Source: Sphagnum compactum
Taxonomy: Eukaryota; Bryophyta; Sphagnopsida; Sphagnales
NCBI GenBank assembly: GCA_965153455.1
Contig: OZ234497.1
Span: forward strand, 19,895,872 to 19,959,871
Length of the DNA stretch: 64,000 nucleotides
Direction: 5' to 3'
Numbering within the stretch: the stretch's first letter is position 1; each line of letters opens with the position of its first letter. The notes beneath the pieces are model-generated. The model was not told the DNA's origin, made no database searches, and was given only the letters and a program-made list of their open reading frames with translations. A program made the translations under genes and the position numbers. Positions 59,401-64,000 of the stretch are shown piece by piece.

Positions 59401-61990
59401 ATCATCTCACATTTGCAATAGATAAATCAATTTTTGTGAAAATAAAAAATGAGCATAATTGCAACAATTTTTTTGTCTTTTTTTGCTTTTGTTTCTATGA
59501 AAACAATAATGAAAAATAAAAATAGAAGATGATGAAAAAGATGAAAATGAATTAAATGAATAATTAAAAAGGAGAAGAATAATAAGAAATTTTTTTAAAA
59601 GAAATGAAAAGGAAAAAAAACCTATTATATTTTTTATTTAATATAGTCATTTAGATATTTTGATAAAGCTCATAATTTTAATGGTGAAAAATGTGACCTT
59701 TTTCTTCTTATCTTTTGTGTTGTATGGAAGTTTCATAAAAATTTGATTAAACCCCAATTTATATATTTGTGCCTCGCTAAAAAAATGTTAATTTTACTTT
59801 TTATTTAACTAAACTTGAAAAGAAGGATATTATTAAATTGCCAAAAAGAAATTGGTTTGTTATTTTATATTTGTGTTTTTTATGGTCTTTTGTGTAAGAG
59901 TGGTTTACGACCATGGATGCTATAAAAGCTCAAAAAGTTAAAAACATAATCTCCACCTTTGAAGATATTTATGGTAGGTTTTTATAATTTTAATTGAATC
60001 ACATTTTATTCCACCTTCGTAATTTCTTCATAAGAGATGAAAGGTGGGTTTTTATTGTTATTTGTTTTTCAATATTAAGAAAGAGGTAGTTATTGTTTAC
60101 ACAATTAAAAAATAAGCATAACCTCATAATAAAGAAGGGCAAACTAAAATGACCTTCCATTCACAAAGAAATGTCACATTATCAAGACTAACAATCAATG
60201 AACGTTCACATACTAAATGATGCACATGTTGAACAATGATGCAATGATTAAAAAGTAATAACTAAAGTTTATTCAAAAGTTCAAGCCCAATGTGATTGCT
60301 TTCAAAAGCGACCACAAAACAGCCTTAGTCATGGTAGCTCATGACATTTTACTGAATTTTTTTGACATTCCATCCTAGGTTGTAAAAAACATTCCATGAC
60401 ATATTTTCAAAATGATAAAATAAATTTCATGCATTTTATAGATGATTTTTCTATTAAAGCGCTATGAAGTGCTCAATCCTTAACTTAGGAAGGTTACCAA
60501 TATCAAGGTTTGTGAAATTGCACCCCTAAAATCTTACCTCACCAGAAGACATCGTGAACCTCTCCTAAAGGTCTTCAAATGTACCCCAATGGGTTTGTTG
60601 CCTAAAATCTCGACACATGGGTTATAAATTATTACAGGACATGGGTGTTTAACCCCGCACAATCAGAAACTAATATTATTTAATGATGGAAATGCCATAT
60701 TAGGTGCACCTATAAGAATTGGAACAAACCAATTACCAAATCCACTATTGTCCACAAAAGAGTAATAATTGATTAAACCTTGAATTATCGTGTTATAGTG
60801 TCCTTTGACTTCAAATGAATTTATTTGCTTATTTTGTAGTAATAGGTTTTTTGCGTACCTTTTGTTCTTAACATCTGTTAAGACTTTTAAAAACTTACAT
60901 TTTTTCATAGCTAGGTGGGTGATCTTAAATTTTTTTTGATTCATTTCAATTTCCATTTCTTTGTTGGATATTCCTTTACTTTATCTTTGAGCTCAACAAC
61001 CGAGCTTTTCAACTTGACCACTCCCATTACCTAATCATCTGCATATTGTACATGGTAGATTTTGATGCCTACACAAAAGAGAGTAAAGGCAATAGGTTAC
61101 TTTTGCTCTTCTAGCCTTAATAACCTATAAAGGAATAGTCCTACTTTTGTTAGAAATATGTTCAACTTATGCAGTCATAACCTTATTAATAGCTTCTGAC
61201 TTTCTACATGTAACTTGTTCATAATGAAAACCTTTTTCCTACCTAGCATATAGCCGCATTACCTAGAAAAAAAAAAAACTTTGGTGGTCGATTGAATCAT
61301 AATATTTTGTTATATTCCCTTTCAGAACTTAGTCGTAATTTTGCAACCCAATCCCAATTGATTGGCTGAATGGCATAAATGAAATGGTCGGAAACCATGA
61401 GAAGTGCTAAGGAAGATCGTTTCGTAAATAACTTTTGGTATTATCCTAATTGTTTCTAAAATGATTTTTTTTCTAAGGAAGGCCACCGTAAGCTACGGGC
61501 ATTCACTTGCCTGCTTTTTAAGTATGAAACATTTCCTATTTGATTAAAATTGGAATTGTTTTGAACAAAGTTCCGGTTTCATGTATTCATGTCTTTCTAA
61601 TGCCGTTTAATATTTGTCAAGGGTGTGCTTTGCTCTGAGATGGACTTGAGACCTTTGTACGTCTTTCTATGATTACCCAGTCAAAATACAAAGAAATTCC
61701 ATTCAATTATCAATGGTAATGTTGTTACAATTATTTCCAAAATGCAAAATCATTTTGAGATTTTTGAGCATATCCGAGGGTTTGATATAACTATTGTTAT
61801 TTTAGCCAATGGGAAGCAACTGCTAAAAATAAGGTCCTAACAAAATTGTCATGTAACACAATGCAAGATCGACTTGCATGCTCTATGCATTATTATTTAG
61901 GAAATAAAAACCTGACAAACATACCATTTGTTTGATGTAAAAAAAATCGACATCACTCATTTGAATTTAAGGTATGTTGAAAATTAGAGG
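56481..61990. other. AT-rich intergenic DNA
   Basis: No gene supported. Two copies of 'aaccctaaaccct' (telomere-like, or a plant telo-box) lie at 56519-56534. A 180-codon plus-strand frame at 58977-59519 is very rich in Phe, Ile, Ser and Lys with no motif and is probably chance. Homopurine and homopyrimidine runs occur near 59190-59290 and 59500-59620. Confidence 0.45.
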
Positions 61991-61994
61991 AACT

Positions 61995-62017
61995 AAATAA
62001 TAATAATAATAATAATG
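61995..62017. repeat. (AAT)n microsatellite
   Basis: About seven AAT trinucleotides in tandem. Confidence 0.9.
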
Positions 62018-63662
62018 ATCCTATGTTAATAAAACATGGGATGTTCGTTTAACCTCTGTATTAATCTTGTTTTTTATTTACCCAAGTACATTGCATTTTC
62101 AAGAATTTTCTGTGGAAGTTGTTTTTATTTTTATTTGTATAGGGTTGATCCTGCCTTCATTAGGGTTCCTTAGTAAAACAAAGGATATGGTGTTTTTCAA
62201 TAGGAATTGGGCTATATTGTGGTTGTTTGAAAACCTTCGTTAACCCAACCCCATGATATAATAGTATTGAATAGAATTGCAACGCAAAAGAGGAAAAAAA
62301 AAATACTTACCATGCCCTTTAACCTACCATGCTAAAAAAATTGTAAGAAAAATAATCCAAAGTAACAAATCCAAGTTGTTGAAATTAGCATGGGGTGTAA
62401 TCATGCTAATAGTGGCCAAAAACAATTGTAACCATTGCTATGTTCTATGTTTTTTACACCAAAAAGTTTTAAAGAAAAAATTAACTTTAAAATAAATAAT
62501 TTTTTTGCACCTTATCAAATATAATATATTATTCTATAAATTTCAAAAATATGAAATTATTTCATTAACATTTGGACCTTCAAAATAATGTAAAAAGACT
62601 TATAACCATTGCCTTTACGTAGTAAAAAATCTTGTAAATGGATTGGAAAAACTTTGAAAATGACATATTTTTGGAAATTTTTTAGCACAAACCTTAACAA
62701 AATAGTATTAAATTTTTTAAAAATATTTTTAATGATTTTTTTGAAGAATGTTTTCGAGAAAATTTCAAAAATATTCCAAAAAGTAGTCATTTAAGGGGGC
62801 ACTAATGACTCTTATTAGCCTGTTTGCACCCCATGGAATGTTTTATACTAAAGGGAAATGAAAAATAAGAACATTTGAAAGGAACAAATGCAAGTAGTGT
62901 TCAATTATCATGAATAAAAAATGATTCATGAAAGTTATGAGTCCATACATTTTACTTCAGTAATTGTTTTATGTATTTTATGGCATTATTTTTAATTTAA
63001 CATAAGATTATATAAGATGTTATTTTTTATGTAAGTTTTCAACAATCACAATGGATGATTTTGTAAATAATGTGATTTTCTTTCATTAATAACATTAACA
63101 ATTGTGCACATATCAACATGGCACAAAAATAGTTAAAACAACAACTTATCATCAATCACATGATATGAATAAGGCATGGTTATAGTTTAACAAGGGGTCG
63201 AGTTTGGGTAACAAATAATTTATAAATATCTAATGAATATTTTGGCATGGAAAACAAATTTTTTATATTTTTGGACACACATTCTTATAAGTTCCTTTTT
63301 GATTTTAAGGTTATATACGTTGAATTATCATTTTCATTGCTGAATATTGCTTTATTCTAAATGGTGTGTTGACTTCATACTTAATTTTTTTTTAGAATGC
63401 CACTTAAGAGTTTGAGGCATATTAAAATGAAATCCTTCAGCTCATGGTGTTACAAATTAGCTACAAATGAAAATAGGGTTAATGATTGTGATGCATTTGG
63501 GGAAGCTTGAAACTTTTCTCGTGATTTTTTTTTTTGTTTTGTAAGAGACAACCTCATTTCAAACACAAGATGACAGAACAAGCGCTTTAGTTAGATGAAG
63601 GCAGATTAAAAGTCTCCATGGGTGGATGCAAAGCTCGTTATACATGTAGTTATTACATTTCT
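62018..63662. other. AT-rich intergenic DNA
   Basis: Nothing recognised. Short frames at 62277-62495 and on both strands at 62557-62794 are lysine- and phenylalanine-rich and lack motifs. Confidence 0.5.
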
Positions 63663-64000
63663 TCATTTTGGCTTCTTTTTTAGATCCTTTTCAATGGTAG
63701 TAACTATACAATCATGCATTTTTTCACTGATGAAATGTAAGGCTTGCAAGGTTTGGAAGGTTTTGTAGTGACTAACAAGCATGAGAAGATGATCAAACAT
63801 TCCATCCAATGCAACAAAAGGGTATGATTCCAGAGTTTTCCCTTTGTTCATTGTACTAGTGTTTGAAGTCCATCGAAGATAGCTCAAAGAGTGTTCAATG
63901 GCATAACTGCACATGATGTAATTTCTTGAATTGTGATGACTATGGAACATGAAAGAGGTGTCCAAGGGAAGGGAAGAAGGGATTAAAAACTGTGGTGCAA
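63663..64000 (-). CDS. C-terminal end of an unrecognised protein, cut by the window edge
   Basis: The minus-strand frame stays open from the right edge of the window to a TGA at 63663-63665, more than 110 codons. It is less AT-rich and more protein-like in composition than neighbouring chance ORFs (phrases FHSHHNSRNYIMCSYAIEHS, YPFVALDGMFDHLLMLVSHY, LQALHFISEKMHDCIVTT), ending in a basic tail KDLKKKPK. No start is available inside the window. I do not recognise the family. The helical, hydrophobic pattern suggests a folded alpha-helical domain. No introns are visible in this piece. Confidence 0.4.
   Translation of the reverse strand, partial: APQFLIPSSLPLDTSFMFHSHHNSRNYIMCSYAIEHSLSYLRWTSNTSTMNKGKTLESYPFVALDGMFDHLLMLVSHYKTFQTLQALHFISEKMHDCIVTTIEKDLKKKPK

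Noticed and set aside
58977-59519. 180-codon plus-strand frame
   Set aside because: Very biased composition, with a run of Ser and Phe from T-rich DNA, and no motif.

Overview
The window looks like nuclear DNA of a land plant with a large, repeat-rich, AT-rich genome. The evidence is spliced genes with GT-AG introns, a TIR-class plant NB-ARC domain with leucine-rich repeats, Ty1/copia and Ty3/gypsy remains, and degenerate arrays of the plant telomere motif TTTAGGG. The hydrolase-type NLR, the FCP1-like gene remnants and the interstitial telomere-like repeats make me think of a non-flowering plant, perhaps a gymnosperm, but that is inference and the species cannot be named from the sequence.

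Layout. 1-5,660: AT-rich flank, then three families of short tandem repeats and a moderately GC-rich stretch with exon-like minus-strand ORFs that I do not recognise. 5,690-6,400: a GC-rich minisatellite of about 120-bp units just upstream of the main gene. 6,633-20,105 (+): the centrepiece, an NLR-type immune receptor gene in which an alpha/beta-hydrolase (SERAC1/lipase-like) module replaces the usual TIR or coiled-coil, followed by NB-ARC and a giant LRR array. The array is 67 complete 144-bp units (two 24-residue LRRs each) plus a partial one, and keeps its unit length to within two single-base deletions over 9.6 kb. A stop after 14 units ends the first open frame (about 1,490 residues). 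Later units carry three more stops and two frameshifts. 20,600-22,620: decayed gypsy-like gag. 26,950-28,430: telomere-like degenerate repeats. 29,471-35,300: a decayed copia element with both LTRs, tRNA-Met primer site, near-perfect target duplication and an internal inversion of gag. 37,195-38,150: 20 tandem units of a 48-bp repeat whose core is palindromic. 38,340-44,570: broken pieces of repetitive plant genes, including two FCP1/NIF-like phosphatase remnants, interrupted by a roughly 0.9-kb inverted repeat. 49,823-50,403: a candidate short inverted-repeat transposon. 51,737-53,919 (-): an intact six-exon RPA-interacting protein gene. 55,294-56,380 (-): a five-exon fragment of MUS81 without the nuclease domain. 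56,480-64,000: AT-rich DNA, with the open C-terminal end of an unrecognised minus-strand gene at the right edge.

How it works together: the hydrolase, NB-ARC and LRR exons join in phase into one receptor, so the locus is best read as one modular immune gene whose ligand-sensing domain has expanded explosively by unequal exchange. RPAIN is the only other gene that looks intact. It lies beside a MUS81 fragment, so two DNA-repair-related genes sit next to each other on one strand, but the second is clearly broken. The rest is mostly transposon and repeat debris.
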